A stretch of DNA of 14,326 bases from Nitrospirota bacterium (GTDB lineage Bacteria; Nitrospirota; Thermodesulfovibrionia; UBA6902). Position numbers and translations under genes: made by a program. The notes beneath the pieces are model-generated. The model ran no database searches. It worked only from the letters and a program-made list of their open reading frames with translations, and had not been told where the DNA came from. Where the stretch lies: NCBI GenBank assembly GCA_015491705.1, contig WFVK01000146.1, forward strand, positions 1-14,326, given 5' to 3'. Below are positions 13,493 through 14,326 of this stretch, piece by piece; the first letter of the stretch is position 1, and the number at the start of each line of letters is the position of its first letter.

Positions 13493-14326
13493 ATGGATCT
13501 CAGAAAAAAAGGCTTTCAACTACCTGAAAATATCAGTTTCGATTCGGAGAGCCTTACAGATACATACGGCAAACTTTCAGCAGAGGCATTTGAAAGGGGG
13601 TTTGCCGTAACCATAGGAAACGCGCTGAGGAGAATCCTGCTGTCGTCCATAGAGGGGGCTGCGGTGACTTCCATAAGAATCCCGGGGGTACTTCATGAAT
13701 TCTCCACGCTGCCGGGTGTAAAAGAAGACATAGTGGATATTGTACTGAATGTAAAGCAACTGCGTTTCAAGATGCATACCGATACACCGCAGACGGTCAC
13801 GGTCAGCATGCAGGGCCCCGGAGAGCTCAAAGGCGGGGATATAAAAGGCGCTCATATCGAGGTTCTCAATGCCGACCAGCACATAGCAACGCTGGAGAAA
13901 GACGTTGATTTCACCATGGAACTGAATATAGCAAAGGGCAAGGGCTATGTCACCGCGGATGCCAACAAGAAAGCCGATGAACCGATCGATACAATAGAAA
14001 TAGATTCAATCTTCACACCTGTCAGGAAGGTCAATTTCTGGGTGGAGAGGGCCAGGGTAGGCCGCTCCACGGATTATGACAGGCTTGTCATGGAAATATG
14101 GACGGACGGGAGCGTTACTCCACAGGCGGCTGTAACAGAGGCGGCCGGCATACTGAATGAACATCTGTCCCTTTTTTCCTTCAATGGCGGAGAGACACCC
14201 GTGACTGAAGAGGAAGAAACGGCAGAGCCGCCCGAGACTGTTGCCGATGAGGCTCCTGCCGAGGAGGAAGCCGTTGACGCTCCTGATGAGGCTTCCGATG
14301 ATGCGCCTGCCGAGGAAGTTGAACAC
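13493..14326 (+). CDS. rpoA: DNA-directed RNA polymerase subunit alpha, 3' end outside window
   Basis: Alpha dimerises to seed assembly of RNA polymerase, and its C-terminal domain binds UP elements and activators. The gene starts at ATG 13493 after a strong AAGGAGG and runs open for 278 codons to the window edge. The N-terminal domain (about 1-230) shows TYGKLSAEAFERGFAVTIGN (22-41), then ALRRILLSSIEGAAVTSIRI, RPVRKVNFWVERARVGRSTD-like residues near 180-200, and ILNEHLSLFSF at the end. From about residue 234 a Glu/Asp/Ala/Pro-rich linker begins (20 acidic residues in the 45 to the edge, no Lys or Arg). E. coli has only about 14 linker residues here. The C-terminal domain is not reached. rplQ would be expected downstream. 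Confidence 0.96.
   Translation, partial: MDLRKKGFQLPENISFDSESLTDTYGKLSAEAFERGFAVTIGNALRRILLSSIEGAAVTSIRIPGVLHEFSTLPGVKEDIVDIVLNVKQLRFKMHTDTPQTVTVSMQGPGELKGGDIKGAHIEVLNADQHIATLEKDVDFTMELNIAKGKGYVTADANKKADEPIDTIEIDSIFTPVRKVNFWVERARVGRSTDYDRLVMEIWTDGSVTPQAAVTEAAGILNEHLSLFSFNGGETPVTEEEETAEPPETVADEAPAEEEAVDAPDEASDDAPAEEVEH

Noticed and set aside
14006..14326. 106-residue open frame on the - strand at the window end
   Set aside because: It is opposite rpoA, whose N-terminal domain is clearly conserved; the reverse frame stays open because of the repetitive linker codons.
1..14326. Mobile element, CRISPR array, tRNA, toxin-antitoxin or defence system
   Set aside because: No transposase, integrase, regularly spaced repeats, tRNA-like cloverleaf or unfamiliar gene was found. 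All coding space is taken by known cluster genes in conserved order.

Overview
The window is an almost complete bacterial S10-spc-alpha ribosomal protein supercluster, all on the + strand. It begins in the last 37 codons of tuf (EF-Tu) and ends inside rpoA. I see no mobile element, CRISPR array, tRNA, rRNA or defence gene. The longest stretch without a gene is 186 bases (between rplN and rplX). It is a core housekeeping region, and I found no new multi-gene system. The interesting signals lie in the gaps between genes and at the end of rpoA.

Layout: tuf 3' end; S10 block rpsJ-rplC-rplD-rplW-rplB-rpsS-rplV-rpsC-rplP-rpmC-rpsQ (190-5282); spc block rplN-rplX-rplE-rpsN-rpsH-rplF-rplR-rpsE-rpmD-rplO-secY (5279-10819); then map, infA and rpmJ (10886-12003); alpha block rpsM-rpsK-rpsD-rpoA (12020 to the window edge). 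adk, which many bacteria carry between secY and map, is absent. Many genes overlap by 1-4 bases (ATGA or TGATG junctions) or lie a few bases apart, so translation is probably coupled. Larger gaps precede rpsJ, rplV, rplP, rplX, secY, map and rpoA, and several of them can fold into hairpins. A near-consensus sigma-70 promoter (TTGACT, 17-base spacer, TATAAT) spans the end of map and the map-infA gap. It could transcribe infA-rpmJ and the alpha block on their own.

Organism: a bacterium of moderate GC content. The zinc-binding (short) S14, four-Cys S4, Cys-containing L36, CxxC...CxxC L24, strong preference for AGG/AGA arginine and ATA isoleucine codons, and frequent GTG/TTG starts (10 of 29 genes with a visible start) argue against a gammaproteobacterium. 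They would fit a Nitrospirota/Thermodesulfovibrio-like or deltaproteobacterial (Desulfobacterota-like) lineage. That placement is an impression from the sequence, not a tested assignment.

How the genes work together: the products are 14 large-subunit and 11 small-subunit ribosomal proteins, with EF-Tu, IF-1, the SecY channel, methionine aminopeptidase and the RNA polymerase alpha subunit. Co-expression ties ribosome assembly to initiation, elongation, N-terminal processing, membrane export and transcription.
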